A stretch of DNA of 64,000 nt from Labrenzia sp. R4_2 (GTDB lineage: Bacteria; Pseudomonadota; Alphaproteobacteria; Rhizobiales; Stappiaceae): NCBI RefSeq assembly GCF_017743865.1, contig NZ_JAGHRJ010000003.1:186001-250000 (forward strand), written 5' to 3'. Below, piece by piece: positions 1 to 10,784 of the stretch; the first letter of the stretch is position 1; each line of letters starts with the position of its first letter. Position numbers and translations under genes: made by a program. Below the pieces are notes generated by a model. The model saw only the letters and a list, made by a program, of their open reading frames with translations, had not been told where the DNA came from and made no database searches.

Positions 1-282
1 TCCAATTTCCAGCGGAACATTTTCCGGGATCTGCGTCCGCGGCACTGTTTGCTGAGCATCCGGATTGTGTGGCCCGTACGCATCTTCGGCTGCGATCGTG
101 ACGGTTTTTTCGTCACCGACCTTCATGCCCGGGATCTCGCGATCGAGCCCCGTAATGATCTGGCCGGAACCAACCGTGAATTCGAGCGGCTCGCGGCCTT
201 CTGAACTGTCGAAAACGGAACCGTCGTCCAGAGTTCCCTTGTAGTGAAGTTGCACCGTATCGCCCTGTTTGGCTTCGGTCAT
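1..282 (-). CDS. SlyD-type FKBP peptidyl-prolyl isomerase (partial, C-terminus outside window)
   Basis: The reading frame begins at ATG 282 and runs leftward out of the window, giving 94 residues that start MTEAKQGDTVQLHYKGTL. It shows the FKBP signature (LHYKGTLDDGSVFDSS, then VGSGQIITGLDREIPGM) and, after DAYGPHN, the beginning of what looks like the insert-in-flap chaperone domain found in SlyD proteins. Such proteins catalyse prolyl cis-trans isomerisation and act as cytoplasmic folding helpers. It is divergent from the nucleotidase gene at 527. Only the N-terminal part is visible, so a metal-binding tail as in E. coli SlyD cannot be judged. Confidence 0.85.
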   Translation of the reverse strand, partial: MTEAKQGDTVQLHYKGTLDDGSVFDSSEGREPLEFTVGSGQIITGLDREIPGMKVGDEKTVTIAAEDAYGPHNPDAQQTVPRTQIPENVPLEIG

Positions 283-526
283 GAGGCGTATCGCAATTCT
301 GTCTTGGGGTGGGTTTTGAGGCCGCAGTCTGCTGCAGGTACTCGTTCTTGCGGGTAAGCCTACTGTACTGGGCAATAAAACGAAACCCGCCATCCAAGGT
401 AAAGACTTTGGAACGGTCCGAATTGCCTAAGTCCTTATCAGGCTATTCATTTTTCTGACACTTGGCCGTGGAAGAGGACACACGTCCTTTCCAATCCATT
501 CTGCCGATCCGGCCAAGGAGGTTATT

Positions 527-2542
527 ATGTCGAACCCGGTTTCAACTGGGCTGTCGCGCCGTTCATTTTTGAAAACTGGGGCTGTCGTTGCTGGCACGAC
601 ACTTGTCCCGTCCATTGTTTCCTTCCGTGCCCATGCCCAGGCTGGTCCTGGTGAACTCGCCATGGTTCCAGTTCAGCCAAACTCGAACGGCGTATTCGAG
701 CGCTTGTTTCTTTTGAAAGGCGATCCGCTTGCAGGGCCGATCCGGACGATCGTCACCGAAGAGGGCAATCCTGTCCCGATGCCAACGCTTGAAGATGGTG
801 AACGGCGCGTGCTTCGGGTTCTGCATTTCAATGACATGCACAACCACCTGACAGAAATGCATGGCAAACGGGGCGACACGCACCGGTTCTCCCAAATCGT
901 GAAGATGGTCAAAGACATCCGCGGTGCTGCAAAGGACGACGAGATCGTTCTTTTCGTGTCTGCCGGCGACGACCACACCGGTTCGATCTTTGATGAACTG
1001 ATGGGGTGGGCCCCGGAGGAGTTTGTTGCCGATGCGGGTTACCGGGCGAATTCCGCCGCCGGTGTCGACATCGCCGTCCTTGGCAATCACGAATTTGACC
1101 GGGGTGCGGAACTTCTGAAGTTGGGTATCGATACCGATGCCGACTTCCCGGTACTGTCAGCCAACATTCATGGCTCGAAGCATATAGCGCGTGACGAAGA
1201 CTACGTGGCCGCGGCCATTGCCGAAGTGAAAGGCCTTCGGGTGGGTTTCGTTGGTCTGACGACAGCGGTTGACACCCGTGTTGGCCAGCCGGACGATCCG
1301 GATCTTGCCGTTGCCAGCCCGGTGGAGGCCGCCCGCAACCTGACCCCGGCACTGTCCGAAGTGTGTGATGTCATCGTTGTGCTGTCGCATTGCGGTTATG
1401 GCGGCGATCAGCACAAGAGCGGTAAAGCTGCAACATCCCGCACAATCGGCGAAGGAGACTTTGCAATTGCGGATGCCGTTGGTCCGCTGACTGACAAGCC
1501 GGTGGTCCTGATTGGCGGTCATTCCCACACAACGCTGAACGAGAGTGGCATCAACACCGACAATGTTGTCAACGGCGTCCTGATCACCCAGGCCAATGCC
1601 CACGGCAAGTTTCTGGGCGATGTCGCCATGTCGATCGCAGCGGATCAGGGGCGCAAAGGCTGGTTCACATCCGTCGGTTTGCACCCGACCAAGAAGCGCG
1701 ACCAGCGTGTGGCGGCAGACGATCCAAAGTTTGCCACGCTTGAACAGCCGGAAGACTACGATCAAGCATTCGAGGAAGCGCATATCGCTCCGATGATCAA
1801 GGCGCTGGATACCAAACTGGCGGAAGTCATTGGACGGGTGTCTGACGATAAGGGCCTGACCTCGGAAGAAACTTTTGCTGACCGGTATGTTGGTGAAGTC
1901 GCGCTTGCGAACTACATGAACGACGCGCTGGTTGAGGCGTCCAACGCCTTCCCTGGTGGTCCGGTGGATCTTGCAATCTTCAATGCAACCGGATTGTCAG
2001 CCGGCATCGCGAAGGGCGATCTGACCTTCAGAGGCTGGTATGACGTAATGCCGTATGCGGATGCAGTGCATGTTGCGACCATGACCGGGGCTCAGCTGAA
2101 GGAAATGCTCGACAACAATGCCAAGCGTCTTCTGCGCCCTGAAGAAGCGGAAGACGTTGACATGAAGGGCTTTGTGTCGCGCGGCTTCCTGCATTTCTCT
2201 AAGGATCTGCGCTACAAGATCGCACTTGGAGCGACGGCAGTGGATGCGCGGGCTGTTGAAGTTACGGTCCAGGGCAAGCCGTTGGATGAGCAGTTGGACA
2301 AAACCTTCCGAGTTGCTTTCAACACCTATATCGCTCTGGGCGCCTTCGGTGAAACCTGGAACGGCAAGCCGATCGGTGCGGATGTTCCGGGCAATATTGC
2401 GAGCTTTGACGTGCGTCAGCTGCCGTTTGAGCACACCGGCCTCGTTTACCGGAACGAAGTGATCTCCCACATTCGCAAGACCGGAACCGTTGGCCCGGAG
2501 ACCGGCGCAAAGAAGGATGGTCGTCTGACGATCGTTCAATGA
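527..2542 (+). CDS. Tat-exported bifunctional metallophosphatase/5'-nucleotidase
   Basis: 671 residues. A twin-arginine signal (SRRSFLK at residues 10-16, hydrophobic stretch, cleavage probably near AHAQA at 35-39) indicates export in a folded state. The calcineurin-like metallophosphatase domain begins with HFNDMHNHL at residue 100. It also shows the metal-binding motifs GNHEFD and GGHSHT, and the C-terminal 5'-nucleotidase domain follows. The family (UshA/CpdB-like) hydrolyses extracellular nucleotides to nucleosides and phosphate in the periplasm. The start at 527 is backed by a strong AAGGAGG ribosome site a few bases upstream. It stands alone, and a shared terminator separates it from rpsA. 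The exact substrate cannot be read from sequence. A second nucleotidase of quite different architecture lies at 40487. Confidence 0.9.
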   Translation: MSNPVSTGLSRRSFLKTGAVVAGTTLVPSIVSFRAHAQAGPGELAMVPVQPNSNGVFERLFLLKGDPLAGPIRTIVTEEGNPVPMPTLEDGERRVLRVLHFNDMHNHLTEMHGKRGDTHRFSQIVKMVKDIRGAAKDDEIVLFVSAGDDHTGSIFDELMGWAPEEFVADAGYRANSAAGVDIAVLGNHEFDRGAELLKLGIDTDADFPVLSANIHGSKHIARDEDYVAAAIAEVKGLRVGFVGLTTAVDTRVGQPDDPDLAVASPVEAARNLTPALSEVCDVIVVLSHCGYGGDQHKSGKAATSRTIGEGDFAIADAVGPLTDKPVVLIGGHSHTTLNESGINTDNVVNGVLITQANAHGKFLGDVAMSIAADQGRKGWFTSVGLHPTKKRDQRVAADDPKFATLEQPEDYDQAFEEAHIAPMIKALDTKLAEVIGRVSDDKGLTSEETFADRYVGEVALANYMNDALVEASNAFPGGPVDLAIFNATGLSAGIAKGDLTFRGWYDVMPYADAVHVATMTGAQLKEMLDNNAKRLLRPEEAEDVDMKGFVSRGFLHFSKDLRYKIALGATAVDARAVEVTVQGKPLDEQLDKTFRVAFNTYIALGAFGETWNGKPIGADVPGNIASFDVRQLPFEHTGLVYRNEVISHIRKTGTVGPETGAKKDGRLTIVQ

Positions 2543-2590
2543 TGCATGTTGGTGAGGCGTGTCTTTAGCTGACCATACGAACGAAAACAA

Positions 2591-2625
2591 AAAGCCCGGC
2601 ATCGCTGCCGGGCTTTCGCGTTTTT
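2591..2625. terminator. bidirectional rho-independent terminator between the nucleotidase and rpsA
   Basis: Perfect 10-bp stem AAAGCCCGGC (2591-2600) with GCCGGGCTTT (2607-2616) and a 6-base loop. A T-run follows on the plus strand and an A-rich stretch precedes it, so it can serve the two convergent genes. Confidence 0.9.
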
Positions 2626-2650
2626 AGCTACTGGAAAAGAAGCAGGTAAC

Positions 2651-4348
2651 TTAGTCGTCACCCTGCTGCTTCAAAGCAGCACCCAGGATGTCGCCGAGGG
2701 ACGCGCCGGAGTCGGAAGAACCGTACTGTGCGACAGCTTCCTTCTCTTCTGCGATTTCCAGCGCCTTGATAGAGGCGGAAACGCGGCGGGTCTTCTTGTC
2801 GAACTGCGTGATGCGTGCATCGAACTTGTCGCCGACGGAGAACTTCTCCGGACGCTGCTCGTCCCGGTCACGGGAAAGGTCAGCGCGGCGAACGAATGCA
2901 GTCAGGTCACTGTCTGCGATCTTCACGTCCAGGCCACCGTCTTTGATCTCGATGACTTCACAAGTGACGATCGAGTTCTTGCGGATTTCGCCAGCAGCAC
3001 CGGATTCCATCGGGTCGCCAGAGAGCTGCTTGATGCCGAGAGAGATGCGCTCTTTCTCAACGTCAACGTCAAGAACGATGGCCTTGACCATGTCGCCCTT
3101 CTTGTACTCTTCGATGACCTGCTCGCCTGGACGGTTCCAGTCCAGATCGGACAGATGAACCATGCCGTCAACGTCGCCGTCGAGACCGATGAAGAGACCA
3201 AATTCGGTCTTGTTCTTCACTTCGCCTTCAACTTCGGTGTTGATCGGGAACTGCTCAGCGAACGCATCCCACGGATTCTGTAGGGTCTGCTTGAGGCCGA
3301 GAGAGATGCGGCGCTTGACCGGGTCGACTTCCAGGATCATCACTTCGACTTCCTGAGAAGTGGAAACGATCTTGCCCGGATGGACGTTCTTCTTGGTCCA
3401 GGACATTTCGGAAACGTGGATCAGACCTTCGATGCCTGGCTCCAGTTCGACGAATGCACCGTAGTCGGTGATGTTGGTCACGCGGCCGTTGAACTTGGCT
3501 TCGATCGGGTACTTGGCTTCGATGCCATCCCACGGATCAGCTTCAAGCTGCTTCATGCCAAGGCTGATACGGTGTGTGTCCTGGTTGACGCGGATGATCT
3601 GAACCTTGACGGTCTGACCAATCGTGAGGACTTCGGACGGATGGTTGATGCGGCGCCACGCAATGTCGGTGACGTGCAGCAGGCCATCGATGCCGCCAAG
3701 ATCGACGAACGCACCGTAGTCGGTGATGTTCTTGACGACACCCTCGACTGTGTGACCTTCTTCCAGGCTCTGGACCAGTTCCGAACGCTGCTCGGCACGG
3801 GTTTCTTCCAGAACGACCCGGCGGGACACAACGATGTTGCCGCGGCGCTTGTCCATCTTCAGGATCTGGAACGGCTGCGGTGTGTGCATCAGCGGAGTGA
3901 CGTCGCGTACCGGACGGATGTCCACTTGCGAACGCGGCAGGAAGGCAACAGCGCCATCCAGATCGACGGTGAAGCCGCCTTTGACCTGGTTGAAGATCTG
4001 GCCGTTGACTTTTTCGTTGGCTTCGAAAGCCACTTCCAGGCGAACCCAGCTCTCTTCGCGGCGCGCTTTTTCGCGCGACAGAACAGCTTCGCCGAGGGCG
4101 TTTTCGACACGCTCCAGGTAAACTTCGACTTCGTCGCCGACGTTCATTTCGCCATCACGGCCTTTGGCACCGAATTCCTTCAGCGGCACGCGGCCTTCAA
4201 CTTTCAGACCAACGTCGATGACGGCCAGGTCTTTTTCGATAGCGACGACGGTGCCTTTGACAACAGCACCTTCGTAAAGGTCGTTCTGGACGAAGGACTC
4301 TTCGAGAAGAGCCGCAAAGTCTTCCATGGAGGGATTAAAATCAGACAT
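2651..4348 (-). CDS. rpsA: 30S ribosomal protein S1
   Basis: 565 residues, typical for alphaproteobacterial S1. It consists of six S1 RNA-binding (OB-fold) repeats. The central repeats are recognisable by the recurring GAFVDLGGIDGLLHVTDI / GAFVELEPGIEGLIHVSEM pattern and the closing HRISLGMKQL / RRISLGLKQT motifs. S1 binds mRNA leaders on the 30S subunit and melts structure to allow initiation. It lies downstream of cmk on the same strand, the classical aroA-cmk-rpsA order, but a terminator after cmk and a 230-base leader suggest its own promoter. The start codon ATG 4348 gives the conserved N-terminus MSDFNPSMEDFAALLEESF. Confidence 0.98.
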   Translation of the reverse strand: MSDFNPSMEDFAALLEESFVQNDLYEGAVVKGTVVAIEKDLAVIDVGLKVEGRVPLKEFGAKGRDGEMNVGDEVEVYLERVENALGEAVLSREKARREESWVRLEVAFEANEKVNGQIFNQVKGGFTVDLDGAVAFLPRSQVDIRPVRDVTPLMHTPQPFQILKMDKRRGNIVVSRRVVLEETRAEQRSELVQSLEEGHTVEGVVKNITDYGAFVDLGGIDGLLHVTDIAWRRINHPSEVLTIGQTVKVQIIRVNQDTHRISLGMKQLEADPWDGIEAKYPIEAKFNGRVTNITDYGAFVELEPGIEGLIHVSEMSWTKKNVHPGKIVSTSQEVEVMILEVDPVKRRISLGLKQTLQNPWDAFAEQFPINTEVEGEVKNKTEFGLFIGLDGDVDGMVHLSDLDWNRPGEQVIEEYKKGDMVKAIVLDVDVEKERISLGIKQLSGDPMESGAAGEIRKNSIVTCEVIEIKDGGLDVKIADSDLTAFVRRADLSRDRDEQRPEKFSVGDKFDARITQFDKKTRRVSASIKALEIAEEKEAVAQYGSSDSGASLGDILGAALKQQGDD

Positions 4349-4577
4349 AGATACTCCTAGCGCCTTTTGGCGCGCCGCCGGCGGGTTGGTGTTGCACTCC
4401 GGAGCTTCTGCCTCCCGGAACCGACGTTTCGTCTGGTTCTGCCGCTTTAATCAAGCGGGCCGGCGGGGCGAGAAACAGAAAATCCGGTCTCGTCACAGGC
4501 CACATGCGTGTCCTGCCGAAAAAATCTGTCCATTTCTGAACATAAGGCCCTGAGGGCGGGTTCCGGCCAAGATGCAC

Positions 4578-4606
4578 AAAAAGGGGCACACTCTGGAGTG
4601 AGCCCC
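4578..4606 (-). terminator. rho-independent terminator after cmk
   Basis: Read on the minus strand the stem is GGGGCTCACTC with GAGTGTGCCCC (4583-4606, one internal mismatch), followed by five T (plus-strand A at 4578-4582). It would end the aroA-cmk transcript ahead of rpsA. Confidence 0.8.
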
Positions 4607-4620
4607 GCATCTTTTGATGC

Positions 4621-6638
<2,018 letters not shown>

Positions 6639-6859
6639 CTATCACGCAAGGGCGGCGGCGTCATCCATTAGCGCCGGATAACAATTCTTTATGTGTGTGG
6701 ATGCGGTGAGCCTGCTTGAAATTTGCCACGCATCGTGCAGAAAAGTGGAACAGAAAAGAAAAAACGGCGATTTGGCTTTGACATCGGCCCTGAGTTAGCG
6801 CTAAGGGCGGCGAACTCTAATTTCCAAATCGACCATCCAAGCTATGAAGGGTGAGCACA

Positions 6860-7252
6860 GTGGCAAAACCTGAACTTGGCACAAAGCGGCTGTGCCCGGG
6901 CTGCGGCGCCAAATATTACGATCTTAACCGCGATCCGATTACCTGCCCGAAATGCGGGACGATCTTCGAGGCTGTGATGACCTCTCGTGCGGCGAAAGCC
7001 GCCAAGGTTGAAGAAAAGCCGGAAGACGATGAAGACGAAGACGATGCAGCGGCTCCGGAAATCGTAACGCTGGAAGAAGCCGACGCGGAAGCCGAAGGCG
7101 GCGATGATGATGTGCCGGACATCGACGGCGATGATGTTGAACTCGAAGACGACGACAGCGCCGATGATGACGTCTTTATCGATGAAGACGATGAAGACGA
7201 TGAAGCTGTTCCGGGTATCCGGGTTGAAGTAGACGACGATCCTGATCGTTAA
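6860..7252 (+). CDS. FYDLN-type acidic zinc-ribbon protein (TIGR02300 family)
   Basis: 130 residues from GTG 6860, giving MAKPELGTKRLCPGCGAKYYDLN. An earlier in-frame GTG at 6851 directly abuts the GAAGG ribosome site, whereas GTG 6860 lies at normal spacing and gives the family's usual MAKPELGTKR start. The N-terminus holds two CPxCG knuckles (CPGCG and CPKCG), consistent with zinc binding. The remainder is an extremely Asp/Glu-rich, probably disordered tail. The family is small, restricted to alphaproteobacteria and of unknown function. It is monocistronic with its own terminator. Confidence 0.88.
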   Translation: MAKPELGTKRLCPGCGAKYYDLNRDPITCPKCGTIFEAVMTSRAAKAAKVEEKPEDDEDEDDAAAPEIVTLEEADAEAEGGDDDVPDIDGDDVELEDDDSADDDVFIDEDDEDDEAVPGIRVEVDDDPDR

Positions 7253-7258
7253 GTGACT

Positions 7259-7292
7259 GGCCGGGAAGTGTTTTTTGCGCTCCCGGCCTTTT
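7259..7292 (+). terminator. rho-independent terminator after the FYDLN protein gene
   Basis: Stem GGCCGGGA (7259-7266) with TCCCGGCC (7281-7288), a 14-base loop, then TTTT (7289-7292), starting seven bases after the stop codon. Confidence 0.8.
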
Positions 7293-7401
7293 CCACAAGG
7301 GCAGGCTGAAATCATTCAAATTTCCGCTTGATCTTGCCAGGAGGTGCGACTATGTTCCGCCTCCATCAGCCGGAGCGATCCCAACGTTTCCGGACATAAA
7401 T

Positions 7402-7477
7402 GGGGCCTTAGCTCAGCTGGGAGAGCGCTTCGCTGGCAGCGAAGAGGTCAGGGGTTCGATTCCCCTAGGCTCCACCA
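7402..7477 (+). tRNA. tRNA-Ala (anticodon GGC)
   Basis: 76 bases with encoded CCA. Acceptor arm GGGGCCT pairs with AGGCTCC with one G-U pair. The D-arm is GCTC-AGCTGGGA-GAGC. The anticodon loop is CTGGCAG, with GGC at 7435-7437. The T-arm AGGGG-TTCGATT-CCCCT is perfect. Confidence 0.97.
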
Positions 7478-7555
7478 TTTTCTCTTCCATATGATGCTAC
7501 TTGACCCCGATGAACGGTTGCTTCTGAAGCGAATCGGCTTATATCGCGGCGCACG

Positions 7556-7978
7556 ATGATTGCGCTGTTCCTATCTTCTTTTCTTGCTGCAACGTTTTTT
7601 CCGGCTCAATCGGAGTTGGGGCTCGTCTATCTGGTGACCAACTACCCGGAAGACCTGGTGGCTTTGATTGCAGTTGCCAGTGTTGGTAACACCCTTGGAT
7701 CGGTTGTGAATTGGGCCATTGGTCTGGGACTGATCCGGTTTGCCCGTCCCGCAGAGCATTCCGGGAAGGCGTCGAAATGGTATGCCAAAGCGCAGCACTG
7801 GTATGAGAAGTATGGCTACTGGAGTTTGTTGATCAGTTGGGCGCCTCTTGTTGGAGACCCGGTAACGCTCGTCGCTGGTGTGTTCAGGGAGCCCCTGTGG
7901 CGGTTCTTTTTGTTGGTGGCGATTGCGAAAACGGTTCGATACATCGTGGTTGCCGCGATAGCTCTTCAGTTCATCTGA
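7556..7978 (+). CDS. yqaA: YqaA/DedA-family (SNARE-associated) membrane protein
   Basis: 140 residues, close to the length of E. coli YqaA. Several hydrophobic segments and the motif block GNTLGSVVNWAIG, then WYEKYGYWSLLISWAPLVGDPVTLVAG, match the VTT/SNARE-associated domain. DedA-related proteins are inner-membrane proteins linked to lipid flipping or membrane homeostasis. The precise role of the YqaA branch is not established. ATG 7556 lies 78 bases after the tRNA. No obvious terminator follows. Confidence 0.85.
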   Translation: MIALFLSSFLAATFFPAQSELGLVYLVTNYPEDLVALIAVASVGNTLGSVVNWAIGLGLIRFARPAEHSGKASKWYAKAQHWYEKYGYWSLLISWAPLVGDPVTLVAGVFREPLWRFFLLVAIAKTVRYIVVAAIALQFI

Positions 7979-8334
7979 TTTTCTGGTGGCGACTGAAATC
8001 AAACTCATTGTGATGTCGGTAGATTCAGTAGTTTGCCAGCAAAAAAACAGCAGTCCGTGCATCAGTAGCATGGCCGCTCAGCATCGGGCTGTTGAGATCA
8101 CAATTGTTTCGAGGCCCCTTATCAAGGTCTTCGGCAGCCTACGTATAACTCCCTATATCCGCTCGGAAAATCTGACGACTTGAGGCGGCGAGACCTCTGC
8201 GGCCAGGCGTCGCTTTCCATTACTACGCTACGCGGGTGGTGTTTTTTAATCAATACAACCGAAAGCTTAGGTGTCGCAAGAATTGTCGTTTCTGAACACT
8301 TCCCTCTTGCAGCAGGTTTCAAGCCGTCGTTTAA
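7979..8334. other. non-coding stretch before the ugp regulatory region
   Basis: About 350 bases between yqaA and the Pho box. I see no convincing gene, RNA or terminator here. The short open frames lack ribosome sites and family features. Confidence 0.5.
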
Positions 8335-8363
8335 TGTTCATATGAGCGTCATATAACGTTCAT
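8335..8363 (+). promoter_or_regulatory. Pho box (three PhoB half-sites) upstream of ugpB
   Basis: Three 7-base half-sites at an exact 11-base period: TGTTCAT (8335-8341), GCGTCAT (8346-8352) and CGTTCAT (8357-8363), each followed by an ATGA or ATAA spacer. The PhoB consensus is CTGTCAT repeated every 11 bases. The site lies about 115 bases before ugpB, a typical position for activation under phosphate limitation. The assignment is from pattern and gene context. Confidence 0.75.
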
Positions 8364-8478
8364 ATGAAAACAATACGAAACGCAGGCGTTATCCTTTTGG
8401 CGTTGAAGAAGCCGTCAGCGCCATGACAAACCAACTGCTGATCAGGGCGGCCAGCCCTGCTAGATGGGAGCAAACAAT

Positions 8479-9789
8479 ATGGCTTACCGTAAGACAGTCG
8501 CCAGCCTCGTAGCTGCTGCGGCCCTTCTGGGTACCTCTTCCGCGTCCTACGCGGCGACCGAAATCTCCTGGTGGTTTGCCCATGGCGGCCATCTCGGTGA
8601 AGTGGTCAACCAAATCGGTGAAAACTACAACGCTTCTCAGGATGCTTGTCAGATCACTCCGGTCTTCAAGGGCACTTATGAAGAAACCTTGACCTCCGGC
8701 ATCGCCGCGTTCCGCGCAGGTGAGCAGCCGAACATTCTGCAGGTGTTCGACGCTGGTGCAGCAACGATCATCGGCGCTAAGGGTGCTGTCGTTCCGGCAC
8801 AGGACATCCTGGAAAACGCTGGTGTTGAGTTCAACAGCGAAGACTACATCGAAGGCGTCCGCAACTTCTACGCAGACAGCGAAGGCAAGATGATCGGCAT
8901 GCCGTTCAACTCTTCCACGCCGATCCTGTACGTGAACGAAGAAGCTCTCGAAAAAGCCGGTGTTGAAGCTCCGAAGACTTGGGAAGAATTCCAGGAAATC
9001 GCTCCGAAGCTGAAAGAAGCTGGCTACGTGCCGCTCGCTCAGTCTCACCTGCCGTGGATCTTCACAGAGAACTTCAAGTCCCGCCATAACCTGCAGTTCG
9101 CAACGAACAACAACGGTTTTGATGGTGCTGAAGGCACTCAACTGGTGTTCGGTGAGCCGATCAAGAACCACTTCACAGCTGTCAAAGGCTGGCTCGACGA
9201 TGGTCTGTTCGGTTACTACGGCACAGGCTGGGGCGACAACCAGACACCGTTCAACGAAGGCAAAGTAGCGATGTGGCTTGGCTCTTCAGGCTCCTTCGGT
9301 GGTATCCAGAAGACCGTTGAGTTCCCGTTCTCCGCGACATACCTGCCTTACTGGGATGCAGTTGAAGGCGCAGGCACCGGCACGTTCATCGGCGGCGGCG
9401 CTCTCTTCGCAATGGCCGGCAAGCCGGAAGAAGAAAACAAGTGTGTTGCTTCCTTCTTCGAATACCTGACTTCACCGGAAGTCCAGTATATGTGGCACCG
9501 TGAAACCGGTTATGTGCCGATCACCAATGCTGCATACGACCTCGCCAAGAAAGACGGTCACTATGACCGCAACCCGGCCGCTGAAGTTGGCATCAAGCAG
9601 CTGACCCTGCCGGGCGGTGACTGGACAAAAGGCTACCGCATGGGCTTCTACGTTCAGATCCGCGACATCATGAACCGCGAATACGGCAAGATCCTCGCCG
9701 GTGAAACCACCGTCGAAGACGCATTCAAGAACATTGAAGCTGACGGCAACAAGCTTCTTGAGCGTTTTGCCAAAACCACCAGCAACTAA
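8479..9789 (+). CDS. ugpB: sn-glycerol-3-phosphate ABC transporter, periplasmic binding protein
   Basis: 436 residues from ATG 8479, which has GGGAG at good spacing. An in-frame ATG at 8464 overlaps that site and is less likely. A Sec signal peptide (MAYRKTVASLVAAAALLGTS, cleavage after SYAA) precedes ISWWFAHGGHLGEVVN. The mature part follows the UgpB pattern closely (FKGTYEETLTSGIAAFRAGE, PFNSSTPILYVNEEAL). It captures glycerol-3-phosphate or glycerophosphodiesters in the periplasm. First gene of ugpBAEC, behind a Pho box, so probably phosphate-starvation induced. Confidence 0.9.
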   Translation: MAYRKTVASLVAAAALLGTSSASYAATEISWWFAHGGHLGEVVNQIGENYNASQDACQITPVFKGTYEETLTSGIAAFRAGEQPNILQVFDAGAATIIGAKGAVVPAQDILENAGVEFNSEDYIEGVRNFYADSEGKMIGMPFNSSTPILYVNEEALEKAGVEAPKTWEEFQEIAPKLKEAGYVPLAQSHLPWIFTENFKSRHNLQFATNNNGFDGAEGTQLVFGEPIKNHFTAVKGWLDDGLFGYYGTGWGDNQTPFNEGKVAMWLGSSGSFGGIQKTVEFPFSATYLPYWDAVEGAGTGTFIGGGALFAMAGKPEEENKCVASFFEYLTSPEVQYMWHRETGYVPITNAAYDLAKKDGHYDRNPAAEVGIKQLTLPGGDWTKGYRMGFYVQIRDIMNREYGKILAGETTVEDAFKNIEADGNKLLERFAKTTSN

Positions 9790-9804
9790 GCTGATCAAAC
9801 TTCG

Positions 9805-9827
9805 CGGGGGCGCCAAACGCGTCCCCG
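9805..9827 (+). promoter_or_regulatory. intra-operon stem-loop after ugpB
   Basis: Nine-base stem CGGGGGCGC (9805-9813) with GCGTCCCCG (9819-9827), one G-U pair, followed by TTCTTT. It sits 16 bases after the ugpB stop and before ugpA. Such structures usually raise binding-protein mRNA over permease mRNA by attenuation or by protecting the 3' end. Confidence 0.65.
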
Positions 9828-9892
9828 TTCTTTAGGGCTGATGGCGGGTCGACAGATTTCTGGAGACCCGCTTTCTCCGTTGCGGTGACGTG

Positions 9893-10774
9893 ATGAAAAA
9901 AGTTCAATTTCAGACTGGATGGGTTCCCTACATGCTGCTTTTGCCGCAGCTGGTGATCGTTACAGTCTTCTTCCTCTGGCCGGCCGCAGAAGCCGTGCAG
10001 TCTTCCTTTTATTTGGAAGATCCCTTTGGCTTCGGCGCGACATTTGTCGGCTTCGACAACTTCGTCGATACCGTAACCTCAACGGATTATGGCCGTGTGG
10101 CGCGCTTCACGGCTGTCTTTACCTTCTTTGTGACCTTCCTCTCTCTCGGTATCGCTTTGCTTCTAGCCGTGAAGGCCGACAAGGTCTTGCGAGGTGGTTC
10201 GTCCTACAAAACCCTTTTGATGTGGGTTTATGCGGTTGCGCCTCCGGTTGCCGGTTTGATTGGCGTGATGCTGTTCGACCAACACGTGGGACCAATCGTA
10301 GAGTTTTTCGCGCTTTTCGGCTGGCAAATGCAGATCGGAGTCGACTACTTCGACACGAGCTTCGCCATGACCGTAACAGCGGTCTGGAAACAGGTTCCGG
10401 TCAACTTCATCTTCTTCCTGTCTGGCCTTCAAGGGATTTCCAAGTCGGTTCAAGAGGCTGCCAGCATTGACTGCCGGTCCAGCTTCCGCCGGTTCTGGAC
10501 CGTCACGTTCCCGCTGCTCGCGCCGACCGGTTTCTTCCTGTTGATCATCAACATCACCTACGCGTTCTTCGACACGTTCGGTATTGTCGACATCATTGTG
10601 AAACAGGAGCCGGGCAACAACCCTGTGACCCTCGTCTACAAGGTCTTCCTTGATGGTTTCCGGGGCAACGACCTTGGCGGATCGTCCGCGCAGTCGGTCA
10701 TTCTTATGGTGCTGGTTTTCATACTTACCGTCGTTCAGTTCAGGCTGATCGAACGCCGCGTTCACTACACCTGA
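9893..10774 (+). CDS. ugpA: sn-glycerol-3-phosphate ABC transporter permease UgpA
   Basis: 293 residues from ATG 9893; a GTG directly before it is an alternative. It is a six-helix MalF-type inner-membrane permease beginning KKVQFQTGWVPYMLLLPQLVI. The EAA loop that contacts the ATPase is visible as QEAASIDCRSSFRRFWTVTFPLLAP. It forms the channel together with UgpE. It is second in the operon, with a 100-base gap holding a stem-loop before it and 10 bases before ugpE. Confidence 0.9.
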   Translation: MKKVQFQTGWVPYMLLLPQLVIVTVFFLWPAAEAVQSSFYLEDPFGFGATFVGFDNFVDTVTSTDYGRVARFTAVFTFFVTFLSLGIALLLAVKADKVLRGGSSYKTLLMWVYAVAPPVAGLIGVMLFDQHVGPIVEFFALFGWQMQIGVDYFDTSFAMTVTAVWKQVPVNFIFFLSGLQGISKSVQEAASIDCRSSFRRFWTVTFPLLAPTGFFLLIINITYAFFDTFGIVDIIVKQEPGNNPVTLVYKVFLDGFRGNDLGGSSAQSVILMVLVFILTVVQFRLIERRVHYT

Positions 10775-10784
10775 GGGGCGAGAG

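Noticed and set aside
3380-4360. Long open frame antisense to rpsA (about 326 codons)
   Set aside because: It mirrors the codon structure of rpsA, has no family features and lies fully within a certain gene.
6793-6803. TTAGCGCTAA palindrome before the FYDLN gene as a regulator site
   Set aside because: Single short palindrome with no match to an operator I can name; too weak to annotate.
7344-7559. Open frame across tRNA-Ala
   Set aside because: It contains the whole tRNA and has no protein features.
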